DNA of 64,000 nt from Sanghuangporus weigelae (taxonomy: Eukaryota > Basidiomycota > Agaricomycetes > Hymenochaetales > Hymenochaetaceae). The position numbers were made by a program, and so were the translations under genes. The stretch is taken from assembly GCA_033182465.1 (NCBI GenBank), contig CP137329.1, forward strand, positions 310,001-374,000, in the 5' to 3' direction. Below the pieces are notes generated by a model. That model had not been told where the DNA came from. It did no database searches and saw only the letters and a program-made list of their open reading frames with translations. Each line of letters opens with the position of its first letter. Position 1 is the first letter of the stretch. Shown piece after piece: positions 11,964-22,900 of this stretch.

Positions 11964-13119
11964 CTATAATAGCCACCTTGCTGACGGAGTTTCCTCTGGA
12001 CTGTCCCCACCGAGTGGATCGTCACCTCCGATTTCCTTCACCACGTAATACGAGAAGAAAAGAACTTTAAACGTAAGAGCCAGTGCTAGGTGCAGCAAGA
12101 CGATGACAATGATGAAAGCACGGGGCGCCTTCGAATCCGCAGTCGCTAATATCGGGTAGACATTTGAGAGGAGGAAATATCCCGATAGACCACATGCAAG
12201 GCCAACGAGGACCCAACGCAAAATGGGTACGGGAATGACACAAAGAGCCTGAGGCGAGAAGTGTGTGAAGCTCAATAGGGCCAGGATGAAAGCAAATGAA
12301 CGCACGGCGACCGGAATCCAGACAAATTGTCCATATCCCCACACAGCAACTGCCTCGATAAGGCTCCACTCCGTAACGCCCATGTATCTTAGCGCACCCC
12401 ATAAAAGTGCAGGAAAGCCGAGGCCATACGCGTACACGAGCGAAACGGCTATAGAAAGGAGCTGGAAGTTGTAATCATACTTCGCAGAAGGGTGTGAAAG
12501 GTATGAAGCAATCGACGCGGCGAGCGACGAGAAGACAAATAACGCGAAAATCACTGTCGTTAAAGTCCAGAATGGACCATAGAGGTCTGGTGATGGCGAG
12601 AGGTAGTTTGCCACGTAGTTCGGCGCAGAAGTCGGAATGAGTGTGATCCAACATCGCTGAAGGACCTGTTTGGACAAAGATAGCTTGTGAATGGAGAATA
12701 TGTTACGGCAGAGGTACGAGTGTAGATACAGTTTTTGTGTCCACGTCAAAGTATCGCTGATAATATTCAAATGTCCAAAATCCCGAACGTTGTTGAGGCA
12801 AATAGCCTTGAACGCGTCTTCTTCGATATCACCAATGAAATAGCAGAGTATATGTGCGCACCTCGGTCAACATTAGATGTACCTCTTCCACCCCCGGTAT
12901 TTGTATTCGCTTCATTCGGGAGAAAAGCTACATTTTCAGTCGTGCATAAGCATCACGACTTGAACAAAGTTGTTGATGCGTCACCGACTCTTGAACTCGA
13001 GGGCGGTGCCCTGTTCTGTGATCTGGTGCAGAAAAGGATGATCGTGAGCCCGCGCAAGTTCGTATCAATCCACTGGGACTCACATCATCAGCTTCTACAG
13101 GTACGTAGCCAGACGCCAT
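11964..13119 (-). CDS. YIP1-family Golgi membrane protein (YIPF1/YIPF2, yeast Yip5 type)
   Basis: Multi-pass Golgi/endosomal protein that binds Rab GTPases in its better-known relatives. The first exon starts at 13119 (MASGY, then VEADD). Middle exons give LPQQRSGFWTFEYYQRYFDV, the conserved segment before the first membrane helix. After an intron ending near 12690 the reading continues RCWITLIPTS through five hydrophobic helices to a short hydrophilic tail ending SARWLL. The order FWTFEYYQ, DVDT, five helices matches YIPF1/2. Exact borders of the second and third exons (about 12830-13060) are uncertain because that stretch contains weak splice sites. In unit 2 only the first five codons of this gene survive (near 17022-17036). 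Confidence 0.75.
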
Positions 13120-14192
13120 GGAATTAGTTACAGAATCTTGCGCTGTGGACTGACTGGTAGAGGGCGTGAATAATGCACGTGAGCTCTGGAGATGTTGACG
13201 CGATCTTTTCAAATTTCATTCGGAGATTCAATATGTGTGAACGGATTTTCAATCTTGTTCTGAGTATTTTGAAAACACAGCACATTCTCAGCCATCCAAT
13301 CATTTAAGCCCGAAATTGGAATAGAACTTCTTTCGTACATGAAGCATAATACAAAAGCATGATGATGTCTGGAGATATGTTACAAAGTAAATGTCGCTGC
13401 TAGCGGAGCCTTGAATAGAAGCAAGGAACATACGGAAATGTGGAGATTCGCGTGCAGGTAATCTGTACAGCTAAAATGCATACTTCCTCACTAGAACACC
13501 AAGAACGAGAGCGATCGCAGATACAATAGCAATTTGCAGACGGTATTGGAATACGTCTGAATACACTACATTAATAGTTAGTATTTGGACTGAGACCATA
13601 TTCCCTTGGAAATATACCTTCGCTTTTCAGCAGTATCTCAAGGGATTCGATGGTCTTCCAGTCCGCTGCATTAGCGACTTCGGCAGGAGCATCGGACGCT
13701 ACTAGTACGTTCAAAATGCCTCCGACCGAGTCTCGGCCAGATAACGGGAGTAGTCACTAACTTCATCAGTAATCTCGCGCAGATAAAGCATCAATGAAAA
13801 CCTTCTCCGCAGCTCTAAGAAGCATAAGGCCTCAAAAGTGGTGCCGTGTGGGACAGAGTCACAGAAAATGACATGCGAATTAACAATCTGGTGTTTACAC
13901 CAGGAACAATCCCATAATTATATCACGCCCTACTTCGACATGCATGGGCCAGAAGTGCAGAATAGGCCGGGCAGGAGTAAGAAGGTCTGAAGCCATCGTT
14001 GCCCATAGATACATAGACATCCATGTCCAGGCAAGACCTCTCATTGGCGCATACAGATCTGTACTGTTTCTCGTGACCGGAGCATCGCGCCCGATCGGTG
14101 AAGGAAGATTCACTTCGCCTGAATCTTCATGGTTGCGGACAAAAGAAAGATCGGTGTGCTCGTAGACTTGTTTGAATTAAGAGGTATTAAAG
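13105..14192. repeat. Duplicated segment after YIPF, shortened copy
   Basis: Bases 13105-13737 match 17022-17650 and bases 13738-14192 match 19182-19622. By eye the match is clearly weaker than that of the permeases. It contains the YIPF 5' flank with a CACGTG at 13176-13181 (57 bases before the start), the 3' end of the uncharacterised tail-anchored gene, and a final stretch of unknown nature. Confidence 0.75.
13471..13737 (-). pseudogene. 3'-terminal remnant of the tail-anchored gene
   Basis: Reads, across one intron, a segment like that of the 17404 gene: DAPAEV, then ADWKTIESLEILLK, then FQYRLQIAIVSAIALVLGV and a short basic tail. The upstream two thirds of the gene are absent because the homologous sequence jumps from 17650 to 19182. 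No start is available here, so it is a gene relic. Confidence 0.6.
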
Positions 14193-14292
14193 CTCTGCCA
14201 GCTTGGTGTCCCGCTTCCAGGCGAGTATCCCGTATTGTATGATTCGGAAAGACAACCCCACTCCAGAAGACGTTTTCCACCCTTTTTTTCTC

Positions 14293-17022
14293 ATGGGACC
14301 AACTTGTAAGTTGCCACTTTGGTAATATTCCAACAGGATAACTCATGTCTGTAAAAATACAGTGAGCGTTCAGGACGTTTCTTCTGTACAATCTGTACAG
14401 CTCCCCTCTTTTGCAGAGTCTCAGTTTGACTTTATTCTTCGTCGTCAAAGATCCCGACACAAAGAAAATGGTGGACTCAAGCTGACAGCGTCCCCTTCCC
14501 GATTTCATACTCTATCAAATGATTTCGAATTCGCCGGATGGGGTTCCGTTTCGTATCTCGAGTTCACAGAGGACGATGTTCGAAAAGGCGAGGAAACAAT
14601 AAATCAAGACAAATCCGGACCTGTACTTGGACCCTGGATGGCAAGTGCTGTTGCCGCAAATGAGGTCTTTGGAAGTGTGTTTTACGCTTTCCCTCCTGTC
14701 ATTGCGTCGGCTGGCGTATAGTGAGCCCAAAGCATTTGAAGTTGACGCAGTGCTCACTTTCTTGAAAATTTACTTCAGTTCTCCCGTATCTCTTCCGATC
14801 GCAACCTCGACACTCTTTCTGTGGAGACCGATCATCGAAGAGCTTACGTCTGCATTTTCTACTAGCGGCGCAAACTACACGTTCTTGTATGTCAGCATCT
14901 TGACCCTTGAGTAGCTTGCTCACCTTCTCTCATAATCCTCTGTTCAAACCATTGTGCTTTGAAAGAATTAATTCAAGCACAAAATCAGTGGCTCTAGTGG
15001 GTGGAGCTTTGGCTCTTCTTGACTACTCGACGACATCTGTAGTATCCGCAGCAACCGCTTCGGAGTATGTTGCCGGCGAGACATCGCTACCCTACCCGAT
15101 CTATGTCGGAACAATATTATTCGCGATTTTCCCGTTAGTGATCAGCCTTCTCGGTCTCAGGGAAAGCGCGAGGACAGCATTCGGGATCCTCACGCTTCAT
15201 GTACGCCGCCCTTCAGCTATAGTGATCGCTATACTAACTCTCGGATGTTAGATGGCAACCATGATTGCTCTTACCATAGCAGCTCTCATTGCGTGGTTCC
15301 GTCATGGCAATTCAATCATTCACAGCAACTGGGTAAATGGACAACCTGGATCGTCATCTGGAATTGCCCACCAGATTTTCAACGGTGTCTGCCTCGGGAT
15401 GCTGGGAATGACTGGTTTTGAATGTGCGTTCAAACCTGCCTGATACCTGGAATAATCTGTCTCACCCGCTTTTCAGGCTCGCCCGACTACGTGCCTGTCG
15501 TTCGTCCTGGTGCCTTTCCGAAAGTTCTTAGGAATATCCATTATCCAACAGCGATGCTCTATGCTCTTCTGATGCTCCTGGTCCTAGCCAACATACCTCT
15601 TGATGTTGTTGAAAACGCGCCTAATGTGCTTAGCGTCCTTGCTGAACGGGTCCGCCTCCCCCTTTCTTCTGATTTATCCTCGCTGAACGATGATATTGAT
15701 TAAATTAGGTGGGCGGTAGATGGATGCGTATATGGGTTGTCGTGGACGCCAGTATTGTTCTAAGTGCCGGAGTTCTGACAGGTCAGACTCCACCCTTTTC
15801 CTCGCCTTTGTCGGTTGGTTACGTTGCTCTTTCCCAGGAATTTTGAGTGCTTGCGCTCTGCTCGAGAAACTTGCACGAGACAGGGTCGTCCCAACGAAAG
15901 TCCTATACCAATTACCAAAGACCAATGCTCAAGCAATCGCCATCGCTTCGTTCACTGTTCTTTGTGGTATATTGTACGCCAGCGCAAGTGCAAATCTGAT
16001 TATCATTTCGAAAATGTGTGCATTTTCACGGACATAGTCCTCCGTTGTCGGATTGGCCTAACTTTTTGCCTTTCCATAGGTTCGCAATGACGTGGCTATC
16101 GGTTATGACACTCTTCCCTATCTCGGATTTACTTCTGAAGTTTAACCGTGGACGGATCCCGCGTTCTCGCCGCGCTTCACTGCTAGTGGTTTTCGCCGCA
16201 CTCCTAGTGGGAATAACTGCGTTCGCAGGTAATATTGCCATTGACCCGACAACTGTGGGGTAAGCGCACTCACATACTTTGAATTTGCGCAGCTCGTTCA
16301 TTCCTGTGTTCTCCTAGATACTTCTCAGCATACGCAATAGCGATATGCTCGCTCTTCTTCATCACGAATAATAAAGCAAGGCTCGTTAAATGGAGTTACT
16401 GGATATATGATCAATCACCGATTATGCATGAGTGGAGATGGGCACGTCGTTTTAGCGACGGCCTTGTCAAGATTCTCCGAAGATTGCGTCGTCGGTCCAT
16501 TTGCGTGCTTGCCAAATCAGACGAGGTAGGCTTTTTTCTGCGAACACGCGTCACATATCTTCATCAAATATTTGCACTTATCTTGCGCAGATCCATCACT
16601 TGTTCCGGATGGTAGCCTATGTTTCGAAGAACGAGGAGACGTCTTGCATGAAACTCGTGCATTTCTACCAAAAAGTTGAAGAAATCCCTTCCGAGATTGA
16701 GGCAAACGCAAAGTGTGAGGTTCGTTGTTTTGAGCGATGAGGGGATGGACTGATATCTCCGGCATCCTTCCATGTTATTTAGTGCTGGACGAAGCATTTC
16801 CTGAAATCACTGTAGACCTGGTAAGTTATTTACATATGACGGCGGGCCTGCTCCTCTCACACAAATTAGATCTTTGTCCAGGCTCAATTCACGCCTCCTG
16901 CCATTGCAGCACTCTCTCATAAGTTGAACATTCCGCGTGCATTGATGTTCATGTCTTGTCCAGGCCCGGAGTTCAAAGCAGGCTCTGCTGCAGAGCTTGG
17001 AACCCGAATCATCGCGCTGTAG
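14293..17022 (+). CDS. Amino-acid permease, APC superfamily, copy B
   Basis: Tandem paralogue of the gene at 8931, with the same exon layout and every splice site I checked conserved. It starts at 14293 with the same MGPT first exon and ends ...GTRIIAL. Differences from copy A are scattered, for example IVTM to MATM after the LTLH segment and NMPNML to NAPNVL. Two long blocks (14339-14760 and 16084-16387) are identical to copy A. Only about 100 bases of 5' flank are shared with copy A; beyond that, copy B sits behind the end segment of unit 1, so its upstream control region is different. The stop codon lies directly at the deletion junction. It looks intact. Confidence 0.8.
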
Positions 17023-17036
17023 TAGCCAGACGCCAT
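17022..17036 (-). pseudogene. First five codons of a lost YIPF copy
   Basis: The minus strand reads MASGY, as in the YIPF gene at 13119, then runs straight into the permease stop codon. A CACGTG about 40 bases upstream (near 17073) is retained from the YIPF promoter. Confidence 0.65.
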
Positions 17037-17403
17037 GGAGTTAGTACAGAATCTGAGGACGGGCACTAGTACACGTGAGCTCTGAAGGCGCATGACTTTG
17101 ACGCGATCTTTTCATTCTCATTCGGAGGTTCAATATGTATGATCGGATTTTCAATCCCGTTCCGAGTATTCTTGAATGATACGATGCTCTCACGGAAAAA
17201 CTCAATCATCAGAACCTAAAATTAGCATAGAACGTCTTTCGTATATGTATCATGATACATACACAAGTATGATAGTATGTGGAGATGGTAGATATGCAAC
17301 AAATACATGTCGCTGCTAGTGGAACCTTGAATGGACGCAAGGAACGTACGGAAACGTGGAGATTCGTATGCAGACAATTGAATTAATACAGCTAAAAAAA
17401 TAC

Positions 17404-18345
17404 TTACTTCCCCATGATAACACCAAGAACGAGAGCGATCGCAGATGCAACAGCAATTTGCAGACGGTATTGGAATTCCTCTGCATACACTACATTAATA
17501 ATTAGTATTTGGACTGAGACCAAATTTCTTTGAAGCATACCTTTAATTTTCAGTAGTATCCTGAGGGATTCGATGGTCTTCCGGTCCGCTGTCTCAATAA
17601 CTTCGGCAGGAGCATTGGACGCTACGCCCAAAAAGCCCCCAACCGACCCGTCAGGAGCTGAAATTGGATCATTCTCGTGATTACCTAGGACGTCTTGATC
17701 CGAATCTGCTTCTGTGGCAATGGCCGGAGGCATCTCTAGAACTTGACTGTGTTTTGACGAGTTTAGATTTAGAGCATCCTTTTGTGCAGACGAGAACGAG
17801 TTAATTCTGAACGGATGAATATCTGCGCAAGTGATATGAAACGCGATTCCTTCGGCAAAATCGCTAGCAAGACTGTCATTCGCACATCCAGCGCATACTT
17901 CTTCGTTTGTATATCCGCTAGATAAAACCTGCTCGATCGTCATAACTCTGACTCCATAATCAAGTCGACGCAAGTAAAGCTCTTCGCTTAAGCGAGTCCA
18001 TGCGAACGCGCCTGTTGTGAATAGGCTTTTCTCGTCCATTCCAGGACCTTGGCGTATGCTACAGGAGAGCAGTGAAGGACACAAATTTGAAATTTCCCGG
18101 GGTTCCTAAGGACCTTCCGATGAGCGCACTGAAGCTCAACACGGAGGTGTTCCGGTTTAGTCCCGTCTTTCACTGAGGAAACTACTTCCAGATAGACCTT
18201 TCGTCCAAGTCTTGGGAGAAGGATCGTGGCTAAATGGGACTTGTTTCCATCTTCGTCGGAACTGGCGACAAGCGTGGAATATCTGATTGACGAGAATGCA
18301 TCTCCTCGTTTCACTTCGACGTACTTCTTCACGACCGGTCCGATT
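17404..18345 (-). CDS. Uncharacterised protein with C-terminal membrane anchor
   Basis: At least three coding pieces on the minus strand appear to form one product. The first (about 18332-18090) contains LATILLPRLGRKVYLEV and reads like a beta-rich domain. The second (18084 down to about 17540) includes DYGVRVMTIEQVLSSGY and a low-complexity linker. After an intron the last exon gives FQYRLQIAVASAIALVLGV and ends IMGK, a single hydrophobic segment at the extreme C-terminus, typical of tail-anchored membrane proteins. I do not recognise the family. The 5' end is uncertain because the sequence upstream joins into a broken MFS gene. The gene is present in part in unit 1, so it predates the duplication. 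Confidence 0.45.
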
Positions 18346-18544
18346 TCTATCCGCTCATTTCTATCCGTTTCGCTACAGCCTTTATAATAGTTAGAACAGA
18401 GTCATAGAGCCTGATATTTGTGTACCTCAGGAATTCCAAGTGATACTCTACAAGCAAGAATCCCGGAAGAGTCGCGAGTGATCTGAAGCAGAATGGCCGA
18501 GTTATAGGATTGACTTCTGGGGATTCTGGAATGCAATTCACACC

Positions 18545-19071
18545 CATCCCACTAACAAGTTCCCACAGAGTAACACACAATCCAATGTATAATAATGGCC
18601 TAGCACCGATCATAAGGCAATCATCGTGACTATGTTGCACGTAGCATGCGTGCCTTGTCATTTGGTTCAAAATCTGCCCAGTCAAGTAGTCAGACGACTC
18701 ATTGCATTTTCTAGACTGTTTTACCATGTTCGATGGAATCTGAGCAATGCAGTAGGAGGCATATAGAATAGCCACAGTTGTGTCGTATTGAACGTCTGAA
18801 CAAAAAGAGACAGAAGCGTTGAGCTTTCTGATAGCTAAATACGAGAGTACGTACCTGACAAGCCCAGATCTTGCTCAAGACCTTTCAATCGAGCTGCGGG
18901 GATGGCTTTACTCTGGATATATAAATAATATGAACTCGGTAGGCAAGCCATACCTTGAAGACTCACATCGATGCAATTCACAAGATAGATCAGGAAAATG
19001 GTTGGCAAAAACCGCATATCCAACTCGCGCAGTACTCGTCTCTCCACCTTGGACCGTTCACTAAGGAGCAC
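18545..19071 (-). pseudogene. Truncated MFS transporter (anion:cation symporter type), N-terminal part only
   Basis: Starts with ERRVLRELDMRFLPTIFL, the hallmark N-terminus of fungal allantoate/nicotinate-type MFS carriers. It continues ARLKGLEQDLGLS, then YDTTVAILYASYCIAQIPSN and LLYIGLCVTLWELVSG. These are the first helices in the right order with plausible introns between them. The frame then leaves the family after about 135 residues and runs into unrelated sequence near 18545. A complete member has about 450-500 residues and twelve helices, so this piece cannot be a working transporter. Whether it is transcribed together with the gene downstream is unknown. Confidence 0.65.
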
Positions 19072-19181
19072 GACTTCAGCTGCTTCAGATTCAGATATTT
19101 ATTGCTCGTCGGACGCACGTGAGCTTTCCGCATCTCTCCGCGGCATCGTCTAAACTATCAGCGTTCGTGGCATCCATGGGG

Positions 19182-19622
19182 TCAGATAAGGGGTACACAC
19201 CAACTTCATCAGCAATCTCGCCCAGATAAAACATCAATGAAAGCCTTCTCCGCAGCTCTAAGAAGCATACATATAAGACCTCCAGAAATGATGCCGCATG
19301 GGACAGAGAATGTCATGCGAATTAACAATCTGGGGCTTTTATCAGGAGTAATCCCACAAATACAGCACACCCTAGATCGATATGGACCAGATGTGCAGAA
19401 ATAGGCCCGGCGAGAGTAAGAAGGTCGGAAGCCATCGTCGTCCATAAATACATAGACATCCATATCCAGGCAAGGCCTCTTATCGGCGCTACAAATCTGT
19501 ACTATTGTTCGTAATCAGAGCATCGCTCTCGAATGGTGAAGGAACATTCATTTCGCCTGGAACTTCATGATTGCGGACGGAAGGTCGGAGCGTTCGAAGA
19601 CTTATTTGAATTAAGAGATGTT
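19182..19622. repeat. End segment of unit 2, matching 13738-14192
   Basis: Homologous to the last 450 bases of unit 1. On the minus strand both copies give a similar stretch (GLAWTWMSMYLWATMASDLL in unit 1, with the same register in unit 2), which looks like part of a membrane protein. The frame is interrupted in unit 2. I cannot name the family. Confidence 0.5.
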
Positions 19623-19918
19623 ACAGAAAAGCAGTAATCGAAGCAAGAAATAGTCTCTTCGTCGAGTACTGACATCGAAGTGACCCTTTATCCTTGTTGG
19701 TGTTAAAGTGGGGTTGGCTAATGGCCCTTCGGCAGATAGAATTCGGAAAGTCCAGGAACTGAAAAGTAACTCAGTGCCGTCGAAAGTGCCGGGAAAATTT
19801 GAGATTAAACAAAAAAATGTTGTTACAGGATACAGATAGGTCATTAACGAAACCATCGAAAGCATCACTCATCAGACGTATTTTCGTTCGAAAGCAGAAA
19901 GGTTGTAGTGCCTAAATT

Positions 19919-22900
19919 CTATCTTCTTGCTCGAGCCCGAGTAGAACGAGATGCTGGTGCCGAGTCCTCATCTTCCGTCTTCGTCTTCAGAGTCTTTGAA
20001 GGAAGCTTTGTCTTTCCCATACTAGCCTTCGTCTTGCTCGGGGCTGCTGTCCGTGTCCCAGCTCGAGTTTTCGAAGTTGCCTTTACAGGTCTCGCAGAGC
20101 TATCATCACCAGATTCAGAGACTGGGCTCGTCTCTGGCGTGTTTTCTTTATCTTCTACCTGCGAAGTTCCTTCGGAAGTAGCGTCTGCAGCTACAGCTTT
20201 GTTTGTACCAGCCCGCTTCTTCGGAGGCGCGTCTTCAGCACTGCTGTCGGTGCGCATCCGAGTGCGACGACTCCGCGTTGGTATCGCCGAAGGTGTTTTG
20301 CGCGGAGGTTGAGCATTGGTAGACGCTGGTTCTTCTTCTTCTGGTATTGTCTCGACTGCCATAGCTCTGGGCTGAGCACTCGACTTGATATTTGCTTCAG
20401 CAGTGTCGTCACTGGCGGGTTCAGCGCTTCGTGAACGCGCACGAGTGCCACAGCGGGTCGCTGGAGTCGCTTCTTCCGGCTGGGACGTGCTTACTCGTTT
20501 ACCCCGTCTTGCTGGTTGCGGAACAACATCAGTACCCGTCTCCGGATCCGGGTCAAGTGTTGTATGATCCGCCGCACGCCGACCTCTGGACTTTGAGGGA
20601 GGCTTCGCAGACGCTTCGCCAGCTTCTTCCTTTATTTCCGCATCCTCAGCAGTCTGTTTTCCCGGTCGCCTGCGACGAGGCGATTTGGTGGCTGCTTTAT
20701 TATCGACATTCAACGCCTATTGAGATCGGAACAAAGGTCAGTACTCGGAGCTTAAGAGAAACATAGAATGGGCTCACTTCTGGTCTCCCTGTATCAGAGT
20801 CTGCCTCATTCATGGTTGCACGTCTCGTACGTCTGCTACGATGTACCACGGCTGACTCGGGAACTCCCTCGCTCGGTTTCAGTCGCTTGGACAATTCTGT
20901 GGGGCCTGCGTCAGGCGTTGCCTCGTCATCCGCCATTGTCGACGCGTCTGTAGGCGTCCCGCGCGAACGGATCAATGTAGGGCGCTTCCCTTTGCTGCGA
21001 GTAAGTGTTCGCGTTGCAAGAGGAAGCTTTCGAGAAGACGCAGGTTGTCGGACAAAATCAGAAGTCTCAGCCACATCCTCGGGAACGTCCGAAGACCGCT
21101 TCTTGTCATTTGAAGAGTCACAGGTATCCTGCTCGTCGACGGGCATCATGTCGCCGATGCCATCGAAGTCCGGAGTTTCTTGGGCATGTTGCTCAACAAA
21201 TAACTGACGCACGCCATCCATGCGTGGTGTCTGAAGCAATTTAGGAGCGCGGAACATTTCACGCACGCCGTCCAGATGCGGCGTCTGAAGCTGTTTATAA
21301 GTCGGTTGTGTGTTCTCGCCAATAGATTCGACGTTTCGCCTGTCATGGACTCCTGCGACGACATCCACGTCCATGGACTCACGTTTCGGGGTCTGATTTT
21401 GCATCTCCTTCATCATTTCAGCCTCAAATTCTGGCAATTCTCGGACGGGACTCTTAAGCCGCGCTGCTGCCGTAAGAAGTGAGAATGTCTTAGTCGGCGA
21501 AGATGGAATCATCCCGTCATTCTCTCGAGCGATCCTTGGTCGTGTAGGAGACAACGATGCACGGCGCTCGGCAACCTGTGCTTGCATGCGCTGGAGCACG
21601 ACCTGAGTGTCCTCGCCTTCATCGATGTGAGAACTGAGCGTCTTGAATGGAGAGGTCAGAGGCGGAAGGGAAGGCGGCAATGCGGATGTCCCGCACTCTC
21701 CGACTTTGTGTATGCTTTCGCCAATCTCGGGATCGGGTATCTTCAGCGCAGATTTACGACGCTCAAGAATAGCCTTTGGAAAATTGTAAGCTCAAAAAAT
21801 ACAGAAAGCGAATACAACAAATTACCTTGCGCTCTTCCTCAGAGATCTCGCGGCGTTTCGTGGGTGAAGTTGGTCGCGCTTTGAACCCGGGCATGTCCTG
21901 GTCCATATCTTCTTCCTTTATCACCATAGACTTCGAATCTAGCCCAGGTGCCAGGGAGAAACGGAATCCGGGCGGAGGTCTTTGAGGACCAGTCTTTCTT
22001 CGTACGTTTTGACCATTAGCTTTTATAGCGAAGAGACCAGGCTGCGGCGTCTTGAATGCTCCAAGATGAAGAGTTCGGCTGACTTGCAGTGGCGTGGTGA
22101 ATCGACCTTCTTCATTCTCTTCCTCGAGAAATTCTTTCTGAGCCTGATTATTGAGTCAGCGACGATGTTTTAAACTATGCAACATTTGAGCTCACCTCAG
22201 TGATATCTTGTTCATTAGCCTGAGGCATTTCTTCATCCTCATCACCGCTACCTAAAATCATCTCTTTTTCCTGCTTGTCCGTCACATCTCCTTCGGACTC
22301 TTCTGAGATATCCAGAATGCTGTTGACTACCTCATCTTCTTCCTCCTTTTCGTCATCCGAGTCTTCATCTTCTCCCTCAGTATCTCCTTCCTCAAGATCA
22401 ATATCTTCGAACTGTGTATCAGGATGCGACGATTGCTGCTGTTGCATGTGCTCGTGAGTCTCTCGTATGAACGCAGTGCGTTGTGCAGAACGAATAAGTA
22501 CAGCACGGTGGAGGGAAGGCTGGGAACGTCGACGAGGCGTCTGCGGTAGTCCTTGTCGAACAGGGGGAAGGTTTTGTAGGCGCATAGGAGAAGATGGTAC
22601 TACGCGGTTTGGATGATATCCATTCAACTGCCGCTCGATCTCTTCAAGAATGACAAGATCCTGCTCTTCTTCGTATACACGAGGATGATCCCCATCAACG
22701 AGCCTCACTGGTGCGTCGGTACTTGGCAGCTTTAACGGGCTCTGCAGCACACGGAGGTTTTCGCGCGGACGGGGTGACGGGGCCGGCGAGAAGACTTGAG
22801 CACTTTGAACCAGACTCATGCGAATGCTTTTCCGGTGCATAGTGGCGGGAGTAAACAACTGCGGACGGAGAGCTTTCGGTGGATAATTGAACATGAACCG

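Larger units (their letters stand above)
8832..14192. repeat. Tandem duplication, unit 1
   Basis: Unit 1 holds permease copy A (to 11660), a spacer with the intact YIPF gene (11661-13119), and a segment (13105-14192) matching 17022-17650 and 19182-19622 of unit 2. Homology starts at CTCTGCCAG (8832 and 14193, offset 5361). Compared with unit 2 it lacks about 1.5 kb, at the join near 13737/13738. Confidence 0.85.
14193..19622. repeat. Tandem duplication, unit 2
   Basis: Unit 2 holds permease copy B (to 17022), joined directly to the first codons of a lost YIPF copy and its 5' flank (from 17022), then the uncharacterised tail-anchored gene, a broken MFS gene and the unknown end segment (19182-19622). 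Compared with unit 1 it lacks about 1.44 kb, the equivalent of 11661-13104. Confidence 0.85.

Noticed and set aside
12735-13127. Plus-strand frame over the YIPF gene
   Set aside because: It lies opposite YIPF exons and introns and its product has no family features.
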